From positions 119,098-183,097 of the forward strand of contig JAFDYD010000001.1 of assembly GCA_018267615.1 (NCBI GenBank): 64,000 nucleotides of DNA, written 5' to 3'. The notes beneath the pieces were generated by a model. It was not told the DNA's origin. It did no database searches and worked only from the letters and a program-made list of their open reading frames with translations. The position numbers and the translations under genes are program-made. Shown here in pieces: positions 37,141 to 46,089 of this stretch. The stretch comes from Bacteroidota bacterium (GTDB lineage: Bacteria; Bacteroidota; Bacteroidia; Chitinophagales; Chitinophagaceae). Within the stretch, counting starts at the first letter, position 1. Each line of letters opens with the position of its first letter.

Positions 37141-38004
37141 ATGAAATTGTTCCGCCACGGACCAGTTGGAAAAGAAACCCCGGGTATTTTTATTAATAAC
37201 GAACACAGGGATATCAGTGCCTTCGGACAGGATTTCAATGAAGATTTTTTTGCAGGCGACGGATTGGATAAATTAAAATCTTGGACTCAAAATAGTTTGC
37301 AGCAATGCCCGGTGATCGATCCGGTAAAACGTTTCGGTCCCTCGGTGAAAAAACCTTCCAAAATCATTTGCATCGGGTTGAATTATTCGGATCACGCTGC
37401 GGAAACAAAAGCAACCGTTCCGCCCGAACCTGTTATATTTTTCAAATCAACTACGGCGATCTGCGGACCAAACGATCATGTTATCATTCCAAAAACAAGT
37501 AAGAAAACTGATTGGGAAGTTGAACTCGCAGTCGTAATCGCAAAAAAAACTTCTTATGTAGATGAAGCAACTGCAGCGAAACATATTGCCGGGTACATGT
37601 TGCACAATGACTATAGTGAGCGCGCTTTCCAGATCGAAAGAAGCGGCCAGTGGGTGAAAGGAAAAAGCTGCGACACGTTCGCGCCGCTCGGACCTTATCT
37701 TGTTACTCCCGATGAAATCAAGGATATCAATAATCTTCGGCTATGGCTCACCGTTAACGGGAAAATGATGCAGGATGGCAATTCGAAAAACCTGGTTTAT
37801 AAAATTCCTTTTATCATTTCATATATCAGTCAATTCATGACCTTATTGCCTGGAGATATTATCAGCACCGGAACTCCGGCCGGAGTCGGCATGGGACAAA
37901 AACCAGATCCGATTTATTTAAAACACGGTGACATTGTTGAATTGGGAATTGAGGGATTAGGATCGGCAAGACAAGAGTTGGTGAGTTGGGAAAGTGCTCA
38001 GTGA
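37141..38004 (+). CDS. Fumarylacetoacetate hydrolase family enzyme (diketo-deoxy sugar acid hydrolase type)
   Basis: 287 residues. FAH signatures: CIGLNYSDHAAET, PEPVIFFKSTTAICGPNDHV, DWEVELAVVI (metal ligands E-x-E), YMLHNDYSERAFQ, KGKSCDTFAPLGPYLVT, ISTGTPAGVGMGQKP. It is the first of three genes (FAH, amidohydrolase, SDR) that match the last steps of the non-phosphorylated L-fucose or L-rhamnose pathway, in which this enzyme would cleave 2,4-diketo-3-deoxy-sugar acid to pyruvate and lactate. That role is inferred from family and context. Confidence 0.85.
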   Translation: MKLFRHGPVGKETPGIFINNEHRDISAFGQDFNEDFFAGDGLDKLKSWTQNSLQQCPVIDPVKRFGPSVKKPSKIICIGLNYSDHAAETKATVPPEPVIFFKSTTAICGPNDHVIIPKTSKKTDWEVELAVVIAKKTSYVDEATAAKHIAGYMLHNDYSERAFQIERSGQWVKGKSCDTFAPLGPYLVTPDEIKDINNLRLWLTVNGKMMQDGNSKNLVYKIPFIISYISQFMTLLPGDIISTGTPAGVGMGQKPDPIYLKHGDIVELGIEGLGSARQELVSWESAQ

Positions 38005-38012
38005 TTTAATTT

Positions 38013-38082
38013 CGTGAAACGTGAGACGTGAAGCGTGAGATGTCGATTCAAAAAATTGACGTCTCACGTTTCACGTCTCACG
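38013..38082. repeat. Intergenic inverted repeat made of gtgagac heptamers
   Basis: The left arm is exactly heptameric: gtgaaac, gtgagac, gtgaagc, gtgagat, gtcgatt. The complement of the right arm reads gtgagac, gtgaaac, gtgagac, gtcaatt. The arms pair after a one-unit shift. It begins 8 bp after the FAH stop and ends 3 bp before the amidohydrolase ATG. A GTG inside it (38035) makes a spurious extension of the next reading frame. Confidence 0.9.
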
Positions 38083-38085
38083 AAA

Positions 38086-38985
38086 ATGATACAAATGCAA
38101 AAACAATTTTCACCAAACTCCCCCTCCATCTCGCCTGAGGCGATAGGGGAGGCCATCGACACGCACGTCCATTTTTGGAAGTACAACAAAAAAAGAGACG
38201 CGTGGATAACCGACGATATGAAAACACTGCAGCAGGATTATCTGCCAGAGCATCTTGCCATCAATATGAAAAGAAATGGAGTGATTGGTTGCGTAGCTGT
38301 GCAGGTTGAACAGGCAGAAGTAGAAACGCGTTTTTTGGTTGAGTTGTCAAAAACACATCCTGTTATAAAAGGAGTTGTGGGATGGATCGATTTGCGCGCT
38401 GAGAATATCGAAGAGCGACTTGCACATTTCTTTGAACATAAAATCATCAAAGGATATCGTCATATTGTGCAGGGAGAAGCGGCCGGATTTTTATTGAAGC
38501 CGGATTTTCAGAGAGGAATTCATGCTCTGAAAAAATATAATTATACCTACGATATACTGGTTTATCATCACCAGTTGAAGGATGTGGTGGAATTTGTTTC
38601 AAAATTCCCCGATCAAAAACTGGTGATCGATCATTGCGCCAAACCTGACATCAGGAATAAAACAATTGACGAATGGAAATCGAGAATCATTGAAATTGCG
38701 AAACAGCAAAATATCTATTGCAAACTTTCGGGATTGTTTACAGAAGCAGCCTGGAAAAATTGGAGCGCGGGTGATTTCTATCCTTATCTCGATGTTGTAT
38801 TCGAAGCATTCGGTGTAAATAGGCTCATGTTCGGTAGCGACTGGCCCGTAATTTTATTATCCGGCATCTATGTTCAATGGAAAAGTTTGATAGAAAAATA
38901 TATGGAGAATTTTTCTGAAGACGATAAGCAAAAAGTTTTTTTTTCGAATGCAAATGAATTTTATAGCCTGGATTTATCTATCTAA
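38086..38985 (+). CDS. Amidohydrolase family protein (sugar-acid lactonase type)
   Basis: About 299 residues. Metal site IDTHVHFWKY near the N-terminus, GVVGWIDLRAENIEERL, KGYRHIVQGE, LVIDHCAKPDI (conserved HCAKP), and MFGSDWPVILL near the C-terminus. This is the PF04909-type group that includes L-fuconolactone and L-rhamnonolactone hydrolases, in line with the neighbours. The ATG at 38086 is preferred; the GTG at 38035 lies in the upstream repeat. Residues about 11-23 are encoded by a G/C-rich palindromic element (38116-38153), so the original start may have been nearer IDTHVHF. Confidence 0.85.
   Translation: MIQMQKQFSPNSPSISPEAIGEAIDTHVHFWKYNKKRDAWITDDMKTLQQDYLPEHLAINMKRNGVIGCVAVQVEQAEVETRFLVELSKTHPVIKGVVGWIDLRAENIEERLAHFFEHKIIKGYRHIVQGEAAGFLLKPDFQRGIHALKKYNYTYDILVYHHQLKDVVEFVSKFPDQKLVIDHCAKPDIRNKTIDEWKSRIIEIAKQQNIYCKLSGLFTEAAWKNWSAGDFYPYLDVVFEAFGVNRLMFGSDWPVILLSGIYVQWKSLIEKYMENFSEDDKQKVFFSNANEFYSLDLSI
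38116..38153. repeat. In-frame G/C-rich palindromic element 4 in the amidohydrolase gene
   Basis: Begins AACTCCCCCTCCATCTCGCC and ends GATAGGGGAGGC; the core TCGCCTGAGGCGA is a palindrome. It encodes NSPSISPEAIGEA just before the conserved IDTHVHF. Its ends match element 1 in icmF (36476-36512). It lies only 1.6 kb from that element. Confidence 0.82.
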
Positions 38986-38999
38986 AAATATTTTTATCG

Positions 39000-39773
39000 A
39001 TGTTTGAACTCAATCATAAAACGGCAGTGATAACGGGTGGCGGAAGCGGCATCGGAAGAGCAATCGCACACATATTTGCAAAACAGGGCGCGTCTGTTTT
39101 TATATTGGACATGGATGAAGCTGGCGGAAAAAATGTTGTGGATGAAATTTTGAAATCAGGAGGAAAAGCGGCGTTTGAAAATTGCAACGTGGTTGTTCAA
39201 CCCGTCGTCAGGCAAGTGATGCAAAATATTATTGGCAGCAGCGGATATATTGATATCCTGATTAACAATGCAGGAATTGCGCATGTGGGAAATGCAGAGA
39301 ACACAGAGGAAAAAGATTTTGACAGGTTGTTACAGGTAAATGTGAAAGGCATGTATAATTGTTTGCATGAGGTGATTCCATATATGAAGAAGAAAGGAGG
39401 AGTTATTATTAATATGGCTTCTGTTGCGGCAACGATTGGTATTCCTGATCGTTTTGCATACTCAATGACTAAGGCAGCGGTGATCGGAATGACTTTGTCT
39501 GTCGCGAAAGATTATCTGCAACATCAAATTCGTTGCAATTGCATTTCTCCCGGTCGCGTACATACGCCGTTTGTCGATGGCTTTATTGCGAAGAATTATC
39601 CTGGAAAAGAAAAAGAGATGTTTGAAAAATTATCGAAGACACAACCCATTGGAAGAATGGCAAAACCCGAAGAGATCGCCGGCTTGGCGTTATACCTTAG
39701 TTCGGATGAGGCTGCGTTTATTACAGGATGTGATTACCCGATCGATGGAGGGTTTACTCGATTGAATAATTAG
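39000..39773 (+). CDS. Short-chain dehydrogenase/reductase
   Basis: 257 residues with the classical SDR motifs: TGGGSGIG (NAD(P) loop), INNAGIAHVG, the catalytic YSMTK pair and CISPGRVHTPF. The context (FAH and lactonase genes upstream) suggests a 2-keto-3-deoxy-L-fuconate-type dehydrogenase. Spacing to the amidohydrolase is 14 bp, so it is probably in the same operon; a repeat at 39779 follows the stop. Confidence 0.9.
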   Translation: MFELNHKTAVITGGGSGIGRAIAHIFAKQGASVFILDMDEAGGKNVVDEILKSGGKAAFENCNVVVQPVVRQVMQNIIGSSGYIDILINNAGIAHVGNAENTEEKDFDRLLQVNVKGMYNCLHEVIPYMKKKGGVIINMASVAATIGIPDRFAYSMTKAAVIGMTLSVAKDYLQHQIRCNCISPGRVHTPFVDGFIAKNYPGKEKEMFEKLSKTQPIGRMAKPEEIAGLALYLSSDEAAFITGCDYPIDGGFTRLNN

Positions 39774-39778
39774 GAAAA

Positions 39779-39881
39779 GACACAAGATCAAGTTACAAGG
39801 CACAAGCTGAAACAGATACACGTTACGCCTTGTACCTTGCAGCTTGTCCCTTGTTCCTTGAACCTTGTACCTTGCACTTGT
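39779..39881. repeat. Intergenic inverted repeat made of caaggta heptamers
   Basis: The left arm reads gacacaa, gatcaag, ttacaag, gcacaag, ctgaaac. The complement of the right arm is a run of eight heptamers: acaagtg, caaggta, caaggtt, caaggaa, caaggga, caagctg, caaggta, caaggcg. It starts 5 bp after the SDR stop and ends 11 bp before the next gene. The right arm is longer than the left, so units can be added on one side. Same family as 11423-11518. Confidence 0.88.
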
Positions 39882-39892
39882 AAATTCATTAT

Positions 39893-41923
39893 ATGTTTAA
39901 GCGATTGCTTTTTTTTGGCTTGCTAATTTATTTTTTTGTTCCATGTTTCTCACAGGATCCATGGAAAATTTCTACTACCGATATCAATCCTTCTAATTAT
40001 TTTGGTATCACCGTCGCTAATGGCATGATTGGTATCATATCTTCTCCCGAACCTTTCAAAGTAAAAGATGTGGTATTAGCTGGTGCATATGATATGTATG
40101 GTAGAGGAAGAGTCAGCAATTTTTTGAAGAGTTTCAATTTGCTGAACATGAATATGGATATTGATGGAAGGCGTATTGGAGCAAAAGATATTTCAAATAT
40201 GAAACAGGAACTGGATATGCATCACGCCAGTTTCACTACCAGTTTCGATTATGCCGACAAGGCTTCTGTCACCTACACGTATTATTCTCTTCGTCAACTT
40301 CCTTTTACGGTGTTGATGGATATTTCCATCACGGCAAAAAAAGATATCAGTATTATTCCTGCTAGTGTAATGGAAGCACCAGACGCATTGAAAGATGTTC
40401 AGAATTATTACAATGAAATCGACAGGCCACATGCATTGCTCAGCTTGCTAACCTCTTCAGCGAAGAGTCCAACTGGTAAATTATTAATGTGCGCATCCAA
40501 TACTTTCTTATTTAATGAAACGCGCGGACAGGAACCGAAAGTGATTCATGAAATGTGGGATAATAATATGCACCTGATGAAATTTGTCAGGAACATGAAA
40601 GCCGGAGAAACTTATCGGTTTTCTATTGCAGGTTCGTCCATCACTTCTGCGCATGATGAAGATCCGCTGAACGAAGCTGAGCGTTTAACCATCTTTGCAA
40701 AATTAGAAGGACGGGATCGTCTCATCGCGTTTCACAATAAGGCATGGGATGAATTATGGAAAAGTGATATTACTATTGACGGAGATGCACAATCGCAGCA
40801 GGATGTTCATAGTATGTTGTATCATCTTTATTCTTTCGCGAGAGAAGGCACTGCATTTGGAATTTCACCAATGGGAATAAGCGGACTCGGTTATAATGGT
40901 CATATTTTTTGGGATATGGATCTGTGGATGTTTCCTGCAGTGCTCGTTATGCATCCGGAAATTGCAAAATCGCTTATTGAATACCGTTATGAAAGGCTGG
41001 CGCCGGCGAAGCAAAATGCATTTGCGCATGGTTATAAGGGAGCAATGTTTCCCTGGGAAAGTGCTGCTTCCGGTGTAGAAGAAACTCCTGTATGGGCATT
41101 GAGCGGTCCTTTCGAACATCATATCACTGCATGTGTTGGCATGGCTGCATGGAATTATTATTGTGTAACGCAGGATAAGAATTGGTTGAAAGAAAAAGGC
41201 TGGCCTATTTTATCCGCAACAGCAGATTTTTGGGCTTCACGCGTTGAAAGAAATGGACCTGGCCATTACGATATAAAGAATGTTGTTGCAGCGGACGAAT
41301 GGGCGGAGAACGTTGACAACAACGCATTCACCAATGCTGCGGCAAAAACCGTTTTGCAAAATGCAACAGAGGCCGCGAAATTATTGGGTATCGTTCCTGA
41401 TCCGGATTGGATGGTGGTGGCAAATAATATTCCTATACTTCAATTGGCCGACGGCGTTACAAGAGAGCATGCTTCATATAATGGAGAAGGAATCAAACAA
41501 GGAGATGTGAACTTACTCGCTTATCCTTTAAAATTAATCACCGATCCAAAACAGGTAGAAAAAGATTTGCACTACTATGAAACAAGAGTTCCGAATGAAG
41601 GAACACCTGCAATGACGCACGCCATTTTTGCTTTGCTATATGCGCGACTTGGTGATGGAGAAAAAGCATTTCATTTTTTCAAAGAAGCATATTATCCCAA
41701 TATCGTTCCTCCATTCCGTGTAATTGCTGAAACCAAAGGCGGCACCAATCCTTATTTTGCTACAGGAGCCGGTGGAATTCTTCAAAGTGTATTGATGGGT
41801 TTTGGCGGATTGGATATCACATCGAAAGGAATCATCCAGGTGAAATCAAAATTGCCCCCGGGTTGGAACAAGTTGACGCTTACTGGAGTTGGCCCTGAAA
41901 GGAAAAATTATGTAGTTAAATAA
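39893..41923 (+). CDS. Secreted GH65 family glycosidase
   Basis: 676 residues with a signal peptide (MFKRLLFFGLLIYFFVPCFSQ). The GH65 fold is clear: GHIFWDMDLWMFPAVLV, RLAPAKQNAFAHGYKGAMFP (shortened), and the presumed catalytic acid in AADEWAENVDNNAFTN. Further motifs are GDVNLLAYPL and GTPAMTHAIFALLYARLGDG. A secreted GH65 is more likely a hydrolase (for example trehalose- or kojibiose-type) than a phosphorylase; the true substrate is not known. A GH37 trehalase is 9 kb downstream. Confidence 0.87.
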   Translation: MFKRLLFFGLLIYFFVPCFSQDPWKISTTDINPSNYFGITVANGMIGIISSPEPFKVKDVVLAGAYDMYGRGRVSNFLKSFNLLNMNMDIDGRRIGAKDISNMKQELDMHHASFTTSFDYADKASVTYTYYSLRQLPFTVLMDISITAKKDISIIPASVMEAPDALKDVQNYYNEIDRPHALLSLLTSSAKSPTGKLLMCASNTFLFNETRGQEPKVIHEMWDNNMHLMKFVRNMKAGETYRFSIAGSSITSAHDEDPLNEAERLTIFAKLEGRDRLIAFHNKAWDELWKSDITIDGDAQSQQDVHSMLYHLYSFAREGTAFGISPMGISGLGYNGHIFWDMDLWMFPAVLVMHPEIAKSLIEYRYERLAPAKQNAFAHGYKGAMFPWESAASGVEETPVWALSGPFEHHITACVGMAAWNYYCVTQDKNWLKEKGWPILSATADFWASRVERNGPGHYDIKNVVAADEWAENVDNNAFTNAAAKTVLQNATEAAKLLGIVPDPDWMVVANNIPILQLADGVTREHASYNGEGIKQGDVNLLAYPLKLITDPKQVEKDLHYYETRVPNEGTPAMTHAIFALLYARLGDGEKAFHFFKEAYYPNIVPPFRVIAETKGGTNPYFATGAGGILQSVLMGFGGLDITSKGIIQVKSKLPPGWNKLTLTGVGPERKNYVVK

Positions 41924-41943
41924 ATTTTATTAATTTAGCCTTC

Positions 41944-42504
41944 TTGAGAAAGACTGCTTCCATACTGTTGCTGGGGATTCTGCTATTCAACTGGTTCGGT
42001 TACCGGTTACTTACTTCTTACATGCAAAGCAAAGCAGATGTACAGTTGAGGACCAGTCTCGATAATAATAATTTTGATGAATCTCAGTTGGTGTCAGTCA
42101 AAGTTCCTGCTACAAATCTTGGTTATTATGTCAACGCTGCGCAATTTGAACGCGTTGATGGAACTGCTGAAATAAACGGTGTACAATATAATTATGTAAA
42201 GCGTCGCGTTTTCAATGATTCTATAGAAATGCTTTGCATTCCCAATCACACAGCGATGCAATTGAAGAATGCAAAAGATGAATTTTTTAAGCTCGTTAAC
42301 GATCTTCAGACTCCTGGTCAGGGAAAAAAATCAGATTCTCACGCTACTTCTTATAAAAGTTTTTCGATTGATTATTATTCGGTCAATAGTCAGTTTGATT
42401 TGAGCACTCTTTATTTTACTACCACGAAAAAAGTTGCTCACTACATCTTTACCGTTCCTTCTTATTTTACACTTGTGTCAGAGCAACCTCCTGACGTTTG
42501 TTAG
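41944..42504 (+). CDS. Unknown protein with one N-terminal membrane helix
   Basis: 186 residues from a TTG at 41944, 20 bp after the GH65 gene; no ATG occurs before residue 27. The hydrophobic segment ASILLLGILLFNWFGYRLL is followed by a soluble domain (SKADVQLRTSLDNN...). The body contains VKVPATNLGYYV and VNGVQYNYVKRRVFND-like text. No family was recognised. The TTG start and membrane helix are inferred. Confidence 0.6.
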   Translation: MRKTASILLLGILLFNWFGYRLLTSYMQSKADVQLRTSLDNNNFDESQLVSVKVPATNLGYYVNAAQFERVDGTAEINGVQYNYVKRRVFNDSIEMLCIPNHTAMQLKNAKDEFFKLVNDLQTPGQGKKSDSHATSYKSFSIDYYSVNSQFDLSTLYFTTTKKVAHYIFTVPSYFTLVSEQPPDVC

Positions 42505-42577
42505 TTTTTATTCCTTCATTCATAAGCCCTGTTGGTTTAGGTTAAACCGGCGCGTGCAAAATTTAATTTAACATTTA

Positions 42578-43906
42578 ATGAAAAATTTATTGGTGATTGC
42601 CCTCGTGGCAATAGGCATTGCATCTTGCAATGAGAAAAAAGATTATGATAAGGTCTTTAACGATCCTATTCTTTATTGCAAAACTGTTCATGAACTGAAC
42701 ACGGTTGTAATGGGAAATAATTTCAGTCCGATCGTAGCGTCCCGAAATTATACATACGCTGCTGTTGCAGGATATGAGGTGATTGCGGGCGGTTACCCGG
42801 ATAAATATTATTCCCTCGCCGGCCAGGTGAGAGGATTGACGTCAGTTCCTAAACCGGAAGCGGGAAAGAAAATTGATTTCGAATTTGCATCCATCCTTGC
42901 TTATTGCAAATTGGGAGAGGCGGTAACTTTTCCTGCAGGAAGTATGAAAGAATATGTGGATAGTCTGAAACAACTCGCAAAAGATCATGGAATGCCTGAC
43001 GATGTGATGAAAAATTCTATTGAATATGCGGATACCGTCGGCGCTGTGATCATGGCGTGGAGCAAAAAAGATAATTATCTGCAAACGCGCGGTGCGCCTG
43101 AATATACAGTGATGGATTCGCCGGGTCGTTGGGTTCCTACACCTCCTGCATATTCACCGGCTGCAGAACCACACTGGATGGAAATCCGCACGATTGTGAT
43201 GGACAGTGCAACGCAGTTCATTCCGCCACCACCATTTAAATTCAATATTACTGATAAGAACAGTGACTATTACAAAGAAGTCATCGCGATTAAAAATGCA
43301 ACTGATAGTCTCACTCCCGAACAGGCACATATCGCCGATTTCTGGGATGATAATCCTTTCAAGTTAAATGTATCTGGCCACCTGATGTTCGGAACAAAAA
43401 AGTTTTCACCACCGGGACATTGGATGAGTATTGTCGGTATCGCTGCTCAAAAAGCAAATGCTGATTTTGGTACAACTGTTTGTGCATTTGCAAAAACATC
43501 CATTGCATTGTTTGATGCATTCATTCAATGTTGGGATGAAAAATACAGGCACAACACAATAAGGCCCGAAACAGTGATCAACAAATATATCGATCCGAAT
43601 TGGCGCCCTCATTTACAAACGCCGCCATTTCCTGAATACACTTGTGGTCATTCTACGGGTTCAGCGGCTGCGGCTGAAGCACTGACAAATGTGTTCGGCG
43701 ACAATTTCTCCTATACCGACACCACAGAACTTGAATTCGGAATCAAGAGCCGGTCATTCAAATCTTTCCGCGATGCTGCACTGGAAAATAATTGGGCAAG
43801 ATTTTATGGAGGAATACATTTCCATTCGTCATGCATTGTATCAACTGAATATGGAAAAAAAGTGGGTGATCTTGTAGTGACACGATTAAAAATGAAAAAA
43901 ACTTAA
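42578..43906 (+). CDS. Vanadium-haloperoxidase/PAP2-type lipoprotein 1
   Basis: 442 residues. Signal peptide with lipobox IGIASC. The acid-phosphatase/haloperoxidase site is visible: DEKYRHNTIRPETVI (Arg of the first motif), YTCGHSTGSAAAAEAL (second motif, GHS) and ARFYGGIHFHSS (third motif, Arg and His). Such proteins bind vanadate or dephosphorylate substrates; Bacteroidota encode many as lipoproteins. A second member lies at 46090-47643, with two outer membrane proteins between them. Confidence 0.87.
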   Translation: MKNLLVIALVAIGIASCNEKKDYDKVFNDPILYCKTVHELNTVVMGNNFSPIVASRNYTYAAVAGYEVIAGGYPDKYYSLAGQVRGLTSVPKPEAGKKIDFEFASILAYCKLGEAVTFPAGSMKEYVDSLKQLAKDHGMPDDVMKNSIEYADTVGAVIMAWSKKDNYLQTRGAPEYTVMDSPGRWVPTPPAYSPAAEPHWMEIRTIVMDSATQFIPPPPFKFNITDKNSDYYKEVIAIKNATDSLTPEQAHIADFWDDNPFKLNVSGHLMFGTKKFSPPGHWMSIVGIAAQKANADFGTTVCAFAKTSIALFDAFIQCWDEKYRHNTIRPETVINKYIDPNWRPHLQTPPFPEYTCGHSTGSAAAAEALTNVFGDNFSYTDTTELEFGIKSRSFKSFRDAALENNWARFYGGIHFHSSCIVSTEYGKKVGDLVVTRLKMKKT

Positions 43907-43914
43907 ATAGAACC

Positions 43915-45015
43915 ATGTCAAAACTACTGTTTATGAAAAAGGGATTTCTAATTATAACATTATTATTTTTCGCAGCGATTGGACGAATTGCAGCACAAGG
44001 TTGTGTGGCAATCAGGAGCACAGGAGGTATCATCACTTCCTGTCAGCAAAACCAGACCGGTTCATCTTCTGGTTGGTTGTTTAGCGCCAATAATCGTTAT
44101 TTCAAATCATACAAACATTTCATAGGAACACAGGAACAGAAACAAAGACAGGAGCAGGGAACGGAAGTGATCAATCATTCTTACACAATGGATCTCGCGT
44201 TGGTAAAAATTATAAATCCACGATGGTCCGTTCTGATTGATGTTCCGGTAGAATCCTACACACGGTCATCCTTATACGAACATGCAAACCTGGGAAGATA
44301 TACGACCAGCTCCTTTGGCGTAGGCGATATCCGTTTTGCAGTATATAGTTGGATCAAAGATCCGGTGAAAGTTCCAAGATGGAATGTACAGGTAGGATTA
44401 GGAATTAAACTTCCAACAGGCGCTTATAATTACCAGGACTATTTTCATATCACCGATACATCAACGAGACTCGGAGCAGTTGATCAATCGATTCAGTTAG
44501 GTGATGGCGGTACAGGAATCACGGGTGAAATAAATGCGTACTACAATTTTTCAAAATTTTTCAGCGCTTACGGAAATTTTTATTATCTGAGCAATCCTCG
44601 TGAACAAAATGGTGTTTCCACGGCGCGTGGCGGAACGCCTTCAGCACTTGCCGTAAAAAACGGAAGTGCAGTGATGAGCGTGCCTGATCAATACATGGCG
44701 AGAGTCGGTATCAATTATACGGTTGATAATTTTATTTTCTCTGCCGGTGTTCGCGACGAATGTTTACCAGTGCATGATCTTGTCGGCGGAAGTGGTGGTT
44801 TTAGAAGACCTGGTTATATAATTTCTGCAGAACCGGGTTTAGCATATTCTATAAAAAGAGTAGCCATATATGCATTCGTTCCGGTTGCAATTGTACGTAA
44901 CCGTACGCAAAGCGTTCCGGATAAAATTTCTTCAGAAATACAAGGCAAGGATGTACACGGCGATGCTGCGTTCGCTGATTATACAGTTAACCTGGGCGTC
45001 ACAGTGAGATTTTAA
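43915..45015 (+). CDS. Outer membrane beta-barrel protein
   Basis: 366 residues. A signal peptide (MKKGFLIITLLFFAAIGRIAA from the ATG at 43933, or six codons earlier) precedes a Cys-containing N-terminal region and beta-barrel text (WNVQVGLGIKLPTGAYNY, GITGEINAYYNFS, RVGINYTVDNFIFSAGVR), ending VTVRF. It overlaps the preceding haloperoxidase gene closely (8 bp gap) and is likely in one operon. It resembles phenol-degradation (MetA-pathway)-like or transporter-type barrels; ligand unknown. Confidence 0.78.
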   Translation: MSKLLFMKKGFLIITLLFFAAIGRIAAQGCVAIRSTGGIITSCQQNQTGSSSGWLFSANNRYFKSYKHFIGTQEQKQRQEQGTEVINHSYTMDLALVKIINPRWSVLIDVPVESYTRSSLYEHANLGRYTTSSFGVGDIRFAVYSWIKDPVKVPRWNVQVGLGIKLPTGAYNYQDYFHITDTSTRLGAVDQSIQLGDGGTGITGEINAYYNFSKFFSAYGNFYYLSNPREQNGVSTARGGTPSALAVKNGSAVMSVPDQYMARVGINYTVDNFIFSAGVRDECLPVHDLVGGSGGFRRPGYIISAEPGLAYSIKRVAIYAFVPVAIVRNRTQSVPDKISSEIQGKDVHGDAAFADYTVNLGVTVRF

Positions 45016-45026
45016 TTAAAGAAAAC

Positions 45027-45111
45027 AGTGAGTGGCGAGAGGCGAGTGGCTGGTAAAAAGAAAACGGTTTGTATTGACCCCGCTAGCCATTTATCACTCG
45101 CCGCTTGCTTT
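45027..45111. repeat. Intergenic inverted repeat made of gcgagtg heptamers
   Basis: The left arm reads gtgagtg, gcgagag, gcgagtg, gctggta; the complement of the right arm reads gcaagcg, gcgagtg, ataaatg, gctagcg. Unit period is 7. It starts 11 bp after a stop codon. A TTG inside the right arm gives a false extension of the next reading frame. Same family as 14911-14992 and 57618-57680. Confidence 0.78.
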
Positions 45112-45140
45112 CAAAATCAATAACCAATAAACTAACGGTA

Positions 45141-46058
45141 ATGAGAACACGTAAATGGAATTTTGTGAAGATGTTTTCCCCTCTGCTTTTATTGCTGTGC
45201 TACCAAACACAGGCACAAACGGAAAACGATGGCATCATGATGCAAAAAAAGCAATGGTGCAACGGCTTTACCTATATGTATTCCGGGTGGGATCAATATT
45301 GGGAAGGAACGCTGAAAAGAAAAAATGATAATATAGGCAGATTTACAAACCAGTCTGTAGTATTTATGACTAACTATGGCATTACGGATAAACTCAATGT
45401 GCTCGTGAGTGTGCCTTATGTGTGGACACATGTAACAGCTGGTACATTACATGGACTGCATGGTTTCCAGGATGTCAGTGCTGCTGTGAAGTACCAGGCA
45501 TTCACCACCAAACTCGCGGGTGGAAAATTAAAAATTTTCGGTGTAGCCGGATTTAGTACGCCGCTATCAAATTATGTGATCGATTTTATGCCGCTTGCAA
45601 TCGGACTCGGAAGTACCAACGTGAGCGGAAGAATCACAGCAGATTATCAACACGGAATATTTTATGCAACTGTTTCCGGCGCATACGTTTGGCGTAGCAA
45701 TGTAAAAATTGACCGAACAGCCTATTATGATACGCAAGAACATATCACCAATGAAGTACAAATGCCCGACATGCTTCACTTCAACGGAAATCTTGGCGTG
45801 CGTATAAAATACTTCGTTGGAGAAGTGAATGTAGAAAATATGACCACCTTAGGAGGATTCGACATTCGTAGAAATGATATGCCGTTCCCCAGCAATAAAA
45901 TGAATATGACTAACGTGGGCGTACATGCGAAATACACACTTCCATTCTTCACACATGTTGAAGTATTGGGAGGCGGATCGTATACTGTCGCAGGCAGGAA
46001 CGTTGGACAAGCTCTGATGTTTCATGCAGGAGCTTATTACATTTTTAAGTTTAAATAA
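45141..46058 (+). CDS. Outer membrane beta-barrel protein (transporter-like)
   Basis: 305 residues from the ATG at 45141 (MRTRKWNFVKMF); a longer frame starting with TTG at 45105 lies in the repeat and is rejected. Signal peptide ends QTQAQ. Barrel text includes NYGITDKLNVLVSVPYVWTHV, GFSTPLSNYVIDFMPLAIG and VGVHAKYTLPFFTHVEVLG, ending FKFK. It forms a probable operon with the haloperoxidase and barrel genes on either side. Confidence 0.8.
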   Translation: MRTRKWNFVKMFSPLLLLLCYQTQAQTENDGIMMQKKQWCNGFTYMYSGWDQYWEGTLKRKNDNIGRFTNQSVVFMTNYGITDKLNVLVSVPYVWTHVTAGTLHGLHGFQDVSAAVKYQAFTTKLAGGKLKIFGVAGFSTPLSNYVIDFMPLAIGLGSTNVSGRITADYQHGIFYATVSGAYVWRSNVKIDRTAYYDTQEHITNEVQMPDMLHFNGNLGVRIKYFVGEVNVENMTTLGGFDIRRNDMPFPSNKMNMTNVGVHAKYTLPFFTHVEVLGGGSYTVAGRNVGQALMFHAGAYYIFKFK

Positions 46059-46089
46059 ATATTACACTTCATCATAAATATATTTTGAT

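Noticed and set aside
38035..38085. GTG-started extension of the amidohydrolase
   Set aside because: It is translated from the heptamer repeat (SHVSRL-type text) and has no family similarity.
45105..45140. TTG-started extension of the outer membrane protein
   Set aside because: It lies in the right arm of a repeat; the ATG at 45141 gives a proper signal peptide.
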